From Selenomonas sp. (lineage in GTDB: Bacteria; Bacillota; Negativicutes; Selenomonadales; Selenomonadaceae), in assembly GCA_022482925.1 (NCBI GenBank), contig JAKVOG010000006.1:1-64000 (forward strand): a stretch of 64,000 nucleotides of DNA. Direction: 5' to 3'. Shown one piece after another: positions 19,270 to 28,082 of the stretch. How positions within the stretch are numbered: the stretch's first letter is position 1; every line of letters begins with the position of its first letter. The notes beneath the pieces were generated by a model. The model made no database searches and was not told where the DNA came from. It saw nothing but the letters and a program-made list of their open reading frames with translations. The position numbers were made by a program, and so were the translations under genes.

Positions 19270-21177
19270 TTATTTGTCCACATGGGTGCCAGAGTACGGA
19301 TCGGTCGTAATGACGCTGATCTTCTCGCCCTTGGCATTGAACATATGCGTAGCGCAGGCCATGCATGGGTCGAAGGAACGGATAACCTTGACAATCTCCA
19401 GCGGCTTGTCGGCCACTTTGACTGCCGTATCCTTCATCGCCATCTCATAGGCGCCGTTACCGGCCTTGTCATCACGCGGGCAGGCGTTCCAGGTCGTCGG
19501 TACGATGCACTGGTAGTTGTCCGTCTTGCCGTTCTTGATCGTGATGTAATGAGACAGTCCGCCACGCGGTGCCTCATACAAACCAACACCCTTAGCCTCT
19601 TTCGGCCAGGTCGACGGATCCCATTTCTCCATGTTGGCCGTCTTCGTATCGCCAGATTTGATGTTGGCGATGAGCTTATCGAAGAAGAACTTGTTGATCT
19701 CTGCATTGAGCTGGCAGTCAAGGCCACGGGCAGCCGTACGGCCGACCATCGTCGGGAGCCAGACTTCCGGAGCCAGGCCGAGGACCTTGGATACAGCCTC
19801 AACCTGATCGAGCATCATCTTCTCAGCCCAGGTCGGGTCGCCGAGCAGGCCCTTCTTGGCTTTCGTATAGATGATGATATAGCGGGCCAGCGGACCGACC
19901 TCGCAGAGCTTGCCCTGCCATTTCGGCGTCTTGAGCCAGGAATACTTGCCCTGCTCATTGAGTGCCTTCCAATCCGTAGCCGTACCATCTTTCGGACCCG
20001 TGTATTTCGGTTCCGTGATACCATCCCACGGATGCAGGTCAGACTTGCCATTCGGATACTCATACCAGGAATGCTCAACGCCTTCCGTGAAAGCCTCCGA
20101 CGTAACATCCTCGGCTGCGATCTCCGAGAAGCGGGCATTGGCAACACCTTTGCCGAAGTCCTCAACCACGCCGTTGCAGCGGATCAGGAGATTCTTGAAG
20201 AAATCGCCATTGGACGTACCGGATGGCGGCTCGATCGGATAAGCGCCGTAAGCCAGGACGCGCTCCTTGGCCATGCCGCCACCGTCTACGCGGCCAGCTT
20301 TGACATAAGCCGTGCCGATAGCCAGGAGATCCGGCAGATAGTAGTTGTTGGCCAGGGACCGGCCCATATTGATGGCACGATCAACGATGCTCAGGCGGGC
20401 TGTGTTGACCGGCGCATTGCCGTCTTCCAGCGAGATTGCGCATGGCATACCACCGACCACATAATGCGGATGCGGGTTCTTGCCACCGAAGATGACATGC
20501 GGCGTAACCAGTTCACGCTGCTTGTCGAGCATCTCCAGATAATGAGCCACAGCCATGAGATGTACCTCTGGCGGCAGCAGTTTGTAATCCGGATGATCCC
20601 ACCAGTTCGCCGAGAAAATGCCCAGCTGACCGCTTTCGACGATTGCTTTGACTTTCTCTTTGATCTCGTTGAAATACTGCGGCGTAGCGGCCGGGAAATC
20701 ATGCTCATAGGCTTCCGTCACCGACGTGCCCGGAGCACGGAACGGCAGCTTATAGGTATTGAGAACCGTATTCTGCAGGTTGGCTGTAGCAACCGGATCA
20801 GCTGCCAGTGCCTCAACCGGGCTGACCCAGTCCAGGGCATGCAAATGATAGAAATGAACGATATGGTCCTGAACGGTCAGCGTTGCTGCCATGATATTAC
20901 GGATATAGTTGGCATTCTTCGGGATCTTGATGCCGAGGGCATCCTCAACCGCACAAACCGAACCCAGGGCATGGGCCGTGGTGCAAACGCCGCAGATACG
21001 CTGGATATAAGCCCAGGCATCACGCGGGTCACGGTCTTTCATGACCAGCTCAAGGCCACGCCATGCTGTACCGGACGAAAGAGCGTCGGTTACTTTGCCC
21101 GATGCCTCATCAACCTGAACCTCGACACGAAGATGACCTTCGATACGGGTTACCGGATCTACTACTACGTGTTTCAT
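19270..21177 (-). CDS. hyaB: [NiFe] hydrogenase large subunit
   Basis: 635 residues, full length. It is the catalytic H2-oxidising subunit in the periplasm. The N-terminal ligand motif L1 is RICGVCTTAHALGSVC, and the C-terminal L2 is SFDPCMACATH, giving the four cysteines of the Ni-Fe site. After the His, a short tail (MFNAKGEKISVITTDPYSGT and four more) follows, which the protease HyaD should remove. The starting KHVVVDPVTRIEGHLRVEVQ is typical of group 1 membrane-bound uptake hydrogenases. It has no signal of its own and is exported with the small subunit. It starts 1 bp after the small-subunit stop. Confidence 0.96.
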   Translation of the reverse strand: MKHVVVDPVTRIEGHLRVEVQVDEASGKVTDALSSGTAWRGLELVMKDRDPRDAWAYIQRICGVCTTAHALGSVCAVEDALGIKIPKNANYIRNIMAATLTVQDHIVHFYHLHALDWVSPVEALAADPVATANLQNTVLNTYKLPFRAPGTSVTEAYEHDFPAATPQYFNEIKEKVKAIVESGQLGIFSANWWDHPDYKLLPPEVHLMAVAHYLEMLDKQRELVTPHVIFGGKNPHPHYVVGGMPCAISLEDGNAPVNTARLSIVDRAINMGRSLANNYYLPDLLAIGTAYVKAGRVDGGGMAKERVLAYGAYPIEPPSGTSNGDFFKNLLIRCNGVVEDFGKGVANARFSEIAAEDVTSEAFTEGVEHSWYEYPNGKSDLHPWDGITEPKYTGPKDGTATDWKALNEQGKYSWLKTPKWQGKLCEVGPLARYIIIYTKAKKGLLGDPTWAEKMMLDQVEAVSKVLGLAPEVWLPTMVGRTAARGLDCQLNAEINKFFFDKLIANIKSGDTKTANMEKWDPSTWPKEAKGVGLYEAPRGGLSHYITIKNGKTDNYQCIVPTTWNACPRDDKAGNGAYEMAMKDTAVKVADKPLEIVKVIRSFDPCMACATHMFNAKGEKISVITTDPYSGTHVDK

Positions 21178-22272
21178 TTATTCACCTGCTCCCTCGTTCT
21201 TCTTCGCCTCGTCAGCGATATGTTTCTTCTTCTGGACTACGCTGGCAGCTGCATGTGCAGCTACACCGACTGCCGTAACAGCAGCCAGGCCGGCGCCGAT
21301 CTTATCCACATCGCCGATTGGCGGAGCGAATTTTGGCAGGCGCGAGCTCATCGCACCATCATCCCAGAAATGCGCATTGGAGCAGCCGATGCACGGAGCA
21401 CCAGACTGGATCGGGTAGCTCATGCCCTGGAACCAGCGCATGTTACCGCAGGAGTTGTATGTCTCTGGTCCGCGGCAGCCAAGCTTATAAAGGCACCAGC
21501 CAGCTTTGGATCCAGCATCATCATAGCTCTCGGCAAACATGCCTGCATCGAAGAACGGACGACGATAGCAGGTATCATGGATACGATTGCCGTAGAACTG
21601 CTTTGGACGTCCTTCGCCATCGAGCGGCGGGATCGTGCCAAACAGCGCGACATGCATGACTACACCAGTCATGACTTCCGGAATCGGCGGGCAGCCCGGT
21701 ACGTTGACGACCGGCGTCTTGCCAGCGAACTGCGAGATCCCCGAGGATCCCGTCGGATTCGGTTTTGCGGCCTGGATACCACCAGATACCGCACAGCTGC
21801 CATAAGCAATGACGGCCGCAGCATTCTGGGCAGCATGCTGCAGCGTGCTCGTGAATGTATGGCCGCCGGACATGCAGTATACACCGTTGTCTTTCGTAGC
21901 CACAGCACCCTCAACACAGAGGATATACTGACCTTTATACTTCTCGATGGTTTCATGGAGATGAGCTTCGAATGGCTCACCTGATGCTGCACTCAGCAGA
22001 TGGTCATATTCCAGAGCAATCTGGCTGAGCACCAGATCCGATGCCAGCGGCGCGCCAGAGCGGATGAACGACTCATCACAGCCCGTGCACTCGTGACCAT
22101 GAATCCAGATCACGACCGGCAGTGGTTTCTTCTCGGCAGCTTCCACTACCTTGGACACTTTGTCCGAACTGAGTCCCATGAGCGATGTCAGTGCTACACA
22201 GCTCTTGACGAACGTGCGGCGGCTCATGCCTTTTTTGAGATATAAATCCCACATACTCTCCCGTTTGTCCAC
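21178..22272 (-). CDS. hyaA: [NiFe] hydrogenase small subunit (Tat-exported)
   Basis: 364 residues, carrying the Fe-S clusters that conduct electrons from the active site. SRRTFVKSCVALTSLMGLSS near the N terminus is a twin-arginine signal. WIHGHECTGCDESFIRSG, LCVEGAVATKDNGVYCM and NVPGCPPIPEVMTGVVMH bind the proximal cluster, LGCRGPETYNSCG and APCIGCSNAHFWD the medial and distal clusters. The C-terminal hydrophobic stretch IGAGLAAVTAVGVAAHAAAS is a likely membrane anchor. It is the first gene of the hydrogenase operon, and its unit with the large subunit and cytochrome b defines a group 1 uptake hydrogenase. Confidence 0.95.
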   Translation of the reverse strand: MDKRESMWDLYLKKGMSRRTFVKSCVALTSLMGLSSDKVSKVVEAAEKKPLPVVIWIHGHECTGCDESFIRSGAPLASDLVLSQIALEYDHLLSAASGEPFEAHLHETIEKYKGQYILCVEGAVATKDNGVYCMSGGHTFTSTLQHAAQNAAAVIAYGSCAVSGGIQAAKPNPTGSSGISQFAGKTPVVNVPGCPPIPEVMTGVVMHVALFGTIPPLDGEGRPKQFYGNRIHDTCYRRPFFDAGMFAESYDDAGSKAGWCLYKLGCRGPETYNSCGNMRWFQGMSYPIQSGAPCIGCSNAHFWDDGAMSSRLPKFAPPIGDVDKIGAGLAAVTAVGVAAHAAASVVQKKKHIADEAKKNEGAGE

Positions 22273-22683
22273 TTTTGTACCTCCTCATGTTATCCTTGCG
22301 GATATTCCGATAGACCTCTTCATCCTATCCTGCCGACGGCTCGTTTCCGGCAGACAGAAGATCATCTATTACGAATACTTTAATTATACGCTGAAAAAAT
22401 ACAAAATGCTATATCTATTATGGCAAGTATTTGTAATAAATTTGACTAATGTTACCACCGTTATAACGCAAGGATATCCTTTGATAAACAGGGATTATTG
22501 TTCCCTATTATTTAGGGCTTATTCCTCTTCTTTTTCGCCACTCGCCTCTCTTTCTCCTGCAAGAATCTGACACTTCCACGAAATAATATTATTTTCTTCG
22601 GTTCTGCCCGCCATTCATAAATTTCTCTTGAAAAGTGAAGAAAAAAGGGCTATACTAGATTTTGTTCATACGGACATTTATAT
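22273..22683. other. Non-coding region upstream of the hydrogenase operon and tRNA
   Basis: About 410 bp with no supported gene. It becomes strongly AT-rich from about 22370 and must hold the promoter of hyaA (minus) and of the tRNA (plus). A TATAAT reads on the minus strand at 22383-22388 but has no good -35 partner, so I do not call a promoter. I see no clear regulator site. Confidence 0.5.
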
Positions 22684-22759
22684 GGGGACGTAGCTCAGCT
22701 GGGAGAGCACCAGGTTCGCAATCTGGGGGTCGAGGGTTCAATCCCCTTCGTCTCCACCA
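22684..22759 (+). tRNA. tRNA-Ala (anticodon CGC)
   Basis: A complete cloverleaf with encoded CCA. The acceptor GGGGACG pairs with CGTCTCC, the D arm is GCTC/GAGC, the anticodon stem CCAGG/TCTGG carries the loop TTCGCAA, and the T arm is GAGGG TTCAATC CCCTT. Loop positions 34-36 read CGC, so it decodes GCG alanine. It stands alone and is followed by a terminator. Confidence 0.93.
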
Positions 22760-22773
22760 TATAGAACTATCAG

Positions 22774-22801
22774 GACTTAGCGATTTCGCTAAGTCTTTTT
22801 T
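22774..22801 (+). terminator. Terminator of the tRNA gene
   Basis: GACTTAGCG and CGCTAAGTC pair around ATTT and are followed by six T residues, 14 bp after the tRNA 3' end. Confidence 0.85.
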
Positions 22802-22913
22802 GTATAGGCCACTTTCCAGCCGGTTAATATTGACAAATATTAACCAGGCAATGGTCATCCATCGCTATTATTAAAATACGATTATACTATACAAATGTAT
22901 CAATCATATTTTA

Positions 22914-22942
22914 ATGACGCTCAATATATATTATGCTATAAT
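22914..22942 (+). promoter_or_regulatory. Putative promoter of the 23044 outer membrane protein gene
   Basis: TATAAT at 22937-22942 is preceded by ATGACG at 22914-22919 with a 17-bp spacer. The 5' untranslated leader would be about 95 nt. Confidence 0.4.
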
Positions 22943-23043
22943 GTTCAGCTATGGGACCAATGCCATCATCTGTACCGATGACACCTCACTGTCCCAGTTT
23001 TTTTGTGCAGGAGAGATCTACAGTATTTCATGGAGGGATTATT

Positions 23044-23679
23044 ATGACAAAGAAAGTTTTACTTGGTATGGCAATCAGCATGTCTTTAAGCACGGTTGCA
23101 TTTGCATCTCCGTTGCAGAACTATGATGCTGGCAAGGTGGAAGTCAATGTCGGCACGACGATCGCACCGGCTATGTCCACCAGCAACAATTCTGGTTCGG
23201 TAAACACAGATGTCAAGAACAAGATTGAAGGCGGAGCCACCGTCGGTCTTGGCAACAATCTGGCCGTACAGTTCAAGTATGTGGATAGCCAGCAGAAACC
23301 GTCAGGCACTGAATTCAACATGCGTACACAGGAATACAACCTGCGCTATAAGCTCAACGAGAATGTCTCTCTCTCTGCGGGCCATATGCATGCACGCTTT
23401 GGCATAAAGAATAATGCCGTAGATGCTGCCACAACACGCAGTCTCTTCCAGGGCGGCGTACAGTATGAAGCCGCTATCAGCAAGAATCTCACCGGCTGGG
23501 CAGGCATGGGCTTCGGTCGTGATATGCAGCACTACGAGGCCGGTCTCGGTTATGCCCTCGCAGAAAACGTTGACCTTGACCTTTCCTACCAGTATACGCA
23601 GGTCAAGCATTTCGGCGGCGATAATGGTGTGGACTGTACTGCCAAGGGACTTTATGCAGGCCTTTCCTTTAAGTTCTGA
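23044..23679 (+). CDS. Outer membrane beta-barrel protein
   Basis: 211 residues. The signal peptide VLLGMAISMSLSTVAFA ends before SPLQNY. The mature protein is a series of amphipathic strands, for example VEVNVGTTIAPAMS, NLAVQFKYVDSQQK, YNLRYKLNENVSLSAGHMH and NVDLDLSYQYTQVKHFGG. It ends YAGLSFKF, the C-terminal Phe signature for BAM insertion. About eight to ten strands are predicted, as in OmpA-like or OmpW-like small barrels, with no periplasmic domain. I chose the ATG at 23044-23046, which follows GGAGGG; a longer frame upstream lacks a signal peptide. Single-gene transcript with its own terminator. Confidence 0.82.
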   Translation: MTKKVLLGMAISMSLSTVAFASPLQNYDAGKVEVNVGTTIAPAMSTSNNSGSVNTDVKNKIEGGATVGLGNNLAVQFKYVDSQQKPSGTEFNMRTQEYNLRYKLNENVSLSAGHMHARFGIKNNAVDAATTRSLFQGGVQYEAAISKNLTGWAGMGFGRDMQHYEAGLGYALAENVDLDLSYQYTQVKHFGGDNGVDCTAKGLYAGLSFKF

Positions 23680-23703
23680 TAATCCTTACAATTTATAGAA
23701 ACC

Positions 23704-23747
23704 AAAAGAGACGCGGTATGAAAGCAATTTCGTACCGCGTCTCTTTT
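23704..23747. terminator. Bidirectional terminator
   Basis: AAAAGAGACGCGGTA and TACCGCGTCTCTTTT form a perfect 15-bp stem, with T-runs on both strands. It ends the outer membrane protein gene (plus) and the chemoreceptor gene (minus). Confidence 0.85.
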
Positions 23748-23791
23748 TATTTTCTGTAGTTGGATGCTGTCAGCAGCGAGCAATTAAGATG

Positions 23792-25780
23792 TCAAACCTT
23801 GAATTTATTCACTGCCTCCGTAAGTTCTTTGGCCAAAGTCGACAGGCTGTGCGAAGATGCTGCAATCTCCTCCATGCCGGCTGACTGCTCTTCCGTTGCG
23901 GCCGATACCGTCTGTCCTTCATCGGCGGCCTGACGGCTGAGCTCCTCTACCACTTTCATGGATTCAGTAACCTTCTGGTTGCCCTGCTCAACATGCTGGA
24001 TCGATACGGACACCTTATCCAGGCCCTCTGAAACCTTATGGACCAGTTCCTCAATCTCGGCAAAGGTCTGTCCGGCAACATTCACGACCTCGGTACCAGT
24101 CTACACCTCATTCGTCCCGGCCTGCATTGCCGTAACAGCCTGCTCCGTAGTCTTCTGGATCCCGACGATCAGTCCCGAGATCTTCATTGCTGCTTCCTGT
24201 GACTGCTCAGCCAGTTTGCGGACCTCATCCGCTACTATGCTGAATCCACGCCCCTGCTCACCAGCTCTTGCTGCTTCAATAGCAGCATTGAGTGCGAGAA
24301 GATTCGTCTGACCAGCGATATTGGAAATCGTATCGACGATCTGACCGATCTCTTTGGAACGTTCGCCGAGTTCCATGACTGCCTTAGCAGAATTATTCAC
24401 AGTATCCTCAATCGAAGCCATCTGGGAAACCGCCTTCTTGACCGCGGCACTGCCAGCCTGCGTCCGGTCTACTACACGTTCCGAACTGGTTCCGACCTCC
24501 GCAGCTACAGCCACCGACTTCCGGACTTCTCCGGATACGCCCTGTGTGATTTCCAGCGCCTCATTCACCGCCGATAACTGCTGATCCGAGCCCTCAGCCA
24601 CATTAGTCACACTGTTGGCTACCTGCTCGATAGCCTGCGATTCCTGCTGTGCATTCTCGTTGAGCTGTGCTGCCGCAGAATCGACCTGCTCAGCTGAAGT
24701 ACTGACATGCCGCAACAATTTCTGCAGACTCTGCCGCATCTGCTGCAGGGACTCATTCAATGCACCGATCTCATCGTCACGATCCATGATCTGTTCTTTA
24801 TCACGGAAATCTCCCTGTGCAAAAGCGTGACAAGCCTCGACCATGTTCTGCAACGGCTGCGTGATCGAGCGGGCCAGCCGCACGCCACCAAATCCGGCCA
24901 TCACAGCTGCCAGCAGGATAATACCAATGCCAATCCAAAGAATGTGATAGACTTCTGCGTTCATTTCATCACTGGGCAGATAGGCAACGACACCCCAATG
25001 ATAATCCGGAATTGGTGCATAGGCAACCAATGCATCCTGTCCATTCGTAGCCGTTCCCACAAGGCTGCTCGTCTCACCATTCAGGGCGCGCCCGACGTAG
25101 TCGCGGTCCATGACGCTCTCCTGATTGCGCACTTTATCCTTATCCGGATGCGCAATCAGGGCGCCCTTGGCATCAACCACGTCAAGATAACCGGTCTTGC
25201 CAACTGGCGTATTTTCTGTGATGTCCCATATTGTCTGTAAACTGATATCCGCACCCAGAACACCGACAATACTGCCATTCGCATCCTTTATCGGCGACGC
25301 GATCGTAATAGTTGGCTGCTTCGTTGTCGCAGAGATATAGATATCCGTGAGGTAAGTCTTCCCTTTGATTGCCTCTTTGAAATAATCCCTGTCCGCCCGG
25401 TTCCCTAACGTACCGGATGTACGCACAACCTGTTGTCCTGATGCATCGATGGCGTACAGCAGCTCAAATTGTGGATTCTTTTCCTTAGCCTCCACCAATA
25501 ATGCCTTGAGCTGCTCCATATTCATCGATGATGCCGCTGGCGATCCCGCCAGAGTCTCTGTCAGACGCTGGGAATTCCCCATAAAGCTGTGAATTTCCTG
25601 CCCCAACAGACTTGCTAATGTGACATTACTTTCCATGATCTTGGCCCGCGAGTTCTGGATGCTCATATACAGAGTCACTCCACCCACCAGCGCTGCACAG
25701 AAGAATGAAAAGCCAACCAGCATAGCTACCAGCCTTGTCTGCAGGCCCCCTCGAACAATGCTTTGATTCTTCATACACAA
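23792..25780 (-). CDS. Methyl-accepting chemotaxis protein with an in-frame stop codon
   Basis: A chemoreceptor of about 662 codons. A membrane helix ([20 protein letters not shown]) precedes a periplasmic dCache-type sensor with [21 protein letters not shown] second helix ([20 protein letters not shown]) leads to HAMP and the signalling domain, with the hairpin tip [20 protein letters not shown], then [20 protein letters not shown]. At 24101-24103 a TAG interrupts the same frame after MQAGTNEV; reading resumes with [20 protein letters not shown] and continues to FKV at 23792. The expected codon is Lys (AAG), so one substitution explains it. If real, the receptor loses its last adaptation helix and part of the signalling coiled coil. 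Coding range given spans both parts. Confidence 0.8.
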
Positions 25781-25820
25781 TCCTCCATCCTATAAAACGT
25801 TCCTATCATATCCCAGAATA

Positions 25821-25850
25821 ATTATATCATACGACTTTATTATCCTACAA
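25821..25850 (-). promoter_or_regulatory. Putative promoter of the chemoreceptor gene
   Basis: On the minus strand TTGTAG (25845-25850) and TATAAT (25821-25826) are 18 bp apart. The gene starts about 40 bp downstream. Confidence 0.4.
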
Positions 25851-25909
25851 CATTCTAGCAAATCCGACAAGATGGACATTGATTATTTTTGTTCACAAAT
25901 GACGCACAA

Positions 25910-26419
25910 TTATTTTAACTGTGCCGCGCCAAGGGCATTTTCCGGTGAAATTGACTGACCATCCAGCATCACTTCAGTAAGTTGCTCGCCCACATAACGC
26001 AATTTCAAGGAAAAGAAGTCCTGCCGCCATTCCAGCAGACGGAAAAATATCCGGTCTCCGGCCCAGATGGGCAGATCGTAGACATCTGTACGATCGATCC
26101 ATTCCAGTGTCCCCTCGTTGCAATCACCAATTTCCCCTTCATAGCCCGTGGCCGTATACAGGAACATATACTCCGTCTGCCATTTATCCGAGATGAAGGT
26201 AATCACCCCGCGCAAACGGTAATCCGTAAGCGTAAGGCCGGTCTCTTCCCTGGTCTCCCGCAGCAGACATTCTTCCGGTGACTCATCCTGCTCGAAGTGA
26301 CCGCCTATCCCGACCCATTTATCCTTGTTGATGTCATGTTCTTTCTTCACCCGATGCATCATCAGATACTGACCATCCCGCTCGATATAACACAAGGTCG
26401 TCTGATTGCTCTTTGCCAA
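25910..26419 (-). CDS. Nudix hydrolase, MutT/8-oxo-dGTPase type
   Basis: 169 residues. The Nudix box GGHFEQDESPEECLLRETRE followed by ETGL fits the Gx5Ex7REUxEExGU pattern, so it hydrolyses a nucleoside diphosphate linked to another moiety. TTLCYIERDGQYLMMHRVKK and DKWVGIGG are typical of the 8-oxo-dGTP diphosphatase branch. The C-terminal 40 residues hold a conserved-looking WAGDRIFFRLLEWRQDFFSL. It starts 6 bp after larE on the same strand, so the two are probably co-transcribed, without an obvious functional link. Confidence 0.9.
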   Translation of the reverse strand: MAKSNQTTLCYIERDGQYLMMHRVKKEHDINKDKWVGIGGHFEQDESPEECLLRETREETGLTLTDYRLRGVITFISDKWQTEYMFLYTATGYEGEIGDCNEGTLEWIDRTDVYDLPIWAGDRIFFRLLEWRQDFFSLKLRYVGEQLTEVMLDGQSISPENALGAAQLK

Positions 26420-26425
26420 AACGAG

Positions 26426-27247
26426 TCACTCCTTATCCGTCAACGTTTCGTTCATGCTGCCGGTGCGATAGCCCAGCAGATCCATGGTCACATAATCAAA
26501 GCCGATTTCCCGAAATTTCGCCGCAATATCCTCACGCAGCCCCAGAGCCATAAACCGCTCCATATCCTGAGGCAGCAGCTCAATCCGCGCCAGATTCCCA
26601 TGCCGGCGCACGCGGAACTGAGCAAATCCCTTCGCAAGCAGGATCTCCTCGGCCTGATTCACCTGCTGCAGTTTTTCTGCCGTAAGTTCTTCCCCATAGA
26701 CAAACCGTGAGGCCAGACAGGCAAATGACGGCTTGCTCCAGGTTGGCAGCTGCAGTTCCCTCGACAGATCACGGATATCCTGCTTCGTCATCCCGGCCTG
26801 ATGCAGCGGACTCTTGATGCCAAGTTCCTTCAAAGCCCTGCGCCCCGGCCGGTAATCGCCATCATCATCCAGGTTGGATCCGTCCACAACCGCAGCCAGC
26901 CCCTGCTGCGCTGCCAAGTCCTTGAACTGCTGAAACAATGCTTGTTTGCAAAGGTAGCAGCGATTCTCCGGATTCGACCGGATGCCCTCAATGCCCAACG
27001 TATCAAACTGCTTCACAATATGCCGGATGCCTTCCTGCTCACAGAAAGCACGCGCCTCATCAACATCCCGCTCCGGCACGAAAACCGAGCTGGCTGTAAA
27101 TGCCACCGCATTGTCCCCCAGTGCGTCATGTGCCACTTTCAGCAAAAAGGTAGAGTCGACCCCGCCGGAAAAAGCCACTGCCACGCGCCCCAGTTCATGC
27201 AGATATGCATTCAGATCCGCCAGCTTCTCATGAATATCTTTTGCCAT
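26426..27247 (-). CDS. larE: ATP-dependent sacrificial sulfur transferase LarE
   Basis: 273 residues. It is the PP-loop enzyme that thiolates the nickel-pincer nucleotide cofactor of lactate racemase, giving up a cysteine sulfur. VAVAFSGGVDSTFLLKVAHD is the PP-loop. NPENRCYLCKQALFQQF and KPSFACLASRFVYGEEL are conserved, and the Cys in FACLASR corresponds to the sacrificial residue in characterised LarE. I use the ATG at 27245-27247; a TTG and a GTG lie just upstream and are less likely. LarA, LarB and LarC are not in this window. A nickel connection with the hydrogenase genes is only circumstantial. Confidence 0.9.
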   Translation of the reverse strand: MAKDIHEKLADLNAYLHELGRVAVAFSGGVDSTFLLKVAHDALGDNAVAFTASSVFVPERDVDEARAFCEQEGIRHIVKQFDTLGIEGIRSNPENRCYLCKQALFQQFKDLAAQQGLAAVVDGSNLDDDGDYRPGRRALKELGIKSPLHQAGMTKQDIRDLSRELQLPTWSKPSFACLASRFVYGEELTAEKLQQVNQAEEILLAKGFAQFRVRRHGNLARIELLPQDMERFMALGLREDIAAKFREIGFDYVTMDLLGYRTGSMNETLTDKE

Positions 27248-27288
27248 CTCGCTCACCAATCCTTATTTTTCAACTATGTTTTGCATAT

Positions 27289-27319
27289 ATTATACCACTG
27301 GGAGCCAACTCCAAGTCAA
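27289..27319 (-). promoter_or_regulatory. Putative larE promoter
   Basis: On the minus strand TTGACT (27314-27319) and TATAAT (27289-27294) are separated by 19 bp, longer than optimal. The -35 hexamer lies 2 bp from the first arm of the large inverted-repeat element. Confidence 0.4.
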
Positions 27320-27321
27320 GC

Positions 27322-28077
27322 ATAAACTGGAAGTTACAGAGAGGAAACGAGATAGGTTGAGGGAGGTTGGCAAGATAAGCTACAGGTGACGAGTAGCTTA
27401 AAGCTCAGCACGGGGTTCAGTGGAACTATTTTTTTCGTCCTGCACTAAATGTCCCGCCATGACAAGAAGTACGGATTTAGTTTACGCGCCGGTACCACGG
27501 CGCCGCAACGAATCGACGGACTTAGCAAGTGCCTACGGCGTGCCAGCCTACGGCAACTCGTTCCGGACGAAAAAAATAGTTTCCCTTCGCCCGCCGTCCA
27601 TCAGTATCGGCTTCTGTATGATTCTCCTTCTTACGGTAGGTCTTGGTTCGGTTCGAGCAGGTTTGTTGAATTCCATCATCGAAGGAAGAACTAGCAAGCC
27701 AGCTAATTTAGGGCAAAGCAGACATCGATGTATCGAGCCCAGCCGCGGGGACAGCACATAGCCATAAATGGAGCGTTTGGTGTTCTGCGTTAAGAAGAAT
27801 TTTTTTGCCTACGATCGATCGTTTCCAAAGAGCGTCCGTCCAAACGAAGTGCGTTAAGCTCCTTTGGGAATGCTTAATTAAAGGCAAAAAAATTCTTTAG
27901 CAGGTTACCTAAGCGGAATGTTGGCTATGTGCTGTCCCCGCGGCGGTCTAATTTCCACGAACCCCGCTCTCCCTCGAACGGTTATATTTACTCGTTCTCC
28001 GAACGTTGTCTGAGCTGGTTTTATCGTGCCTGGCCTTGGTGCTTCTTCGATGAATTGAGCTGTAACTTCCAGTTTAT
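27322..28077. ncRNA. Large structured non-coding element, probable ornate large RNA
   Basis: A 756-bp stretch without a credible gene, bounded by an 18-bp perfect inverted repeat (27322-27339 with 28060-28077, arm starting ATAAACTGG). Inside are further perfect long-range repeats: 17 bp (27424-27440 with 27565-27581), 22 bp (27743-27764 with 27922-27943) and, nested in the last, 16 bp (27795-27810 with 27882-27897). A second closing helix with one bulge joins 27411-27425 with 27953-27966. Hairpins include TAAGCTAC/GTAGCTTA at 27376-27400 and CCAAAGAGC with GCTCCTTTGG at 27825-27867. This hierarchy matches a multi-branched RNA of the size class of GOLLD, ROOL and OLE. The strand is unclear: plus would be a free-standing gene between larE and apbE; minus would follow apbE by 5 bp. 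No obvious terminator on either side. Confidence 0.7.
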
Positions 28078-28082
28078 CGCAC

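Noticed and set aside
19282..21984. A 900-codon open frame on the plus strand
   Set aside because: It is antisense to the hydrogenase subunit genes, which have complete catalytic motifs; codon bias of the minus strand creates the long opposite frame.
22273..22683. A promoter for hyaA at the minus-strand TATAAT (22383-22388)
   Set aside because: The -35 position has no good match; kept only as a remark.
27420..27761. A 113-codon frame inside the large structured element
   Set aside because: Composition follows the repeat arms and no family pattern is visible; the paired arms explain the sequence better.
27322..28077. The structured element as a MITE or transposon remnant
   Set aside because: The flanks show no target duplication and the repeats are nested in several levels, which simple terminal repeats do not explain. 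Not fully excluded.
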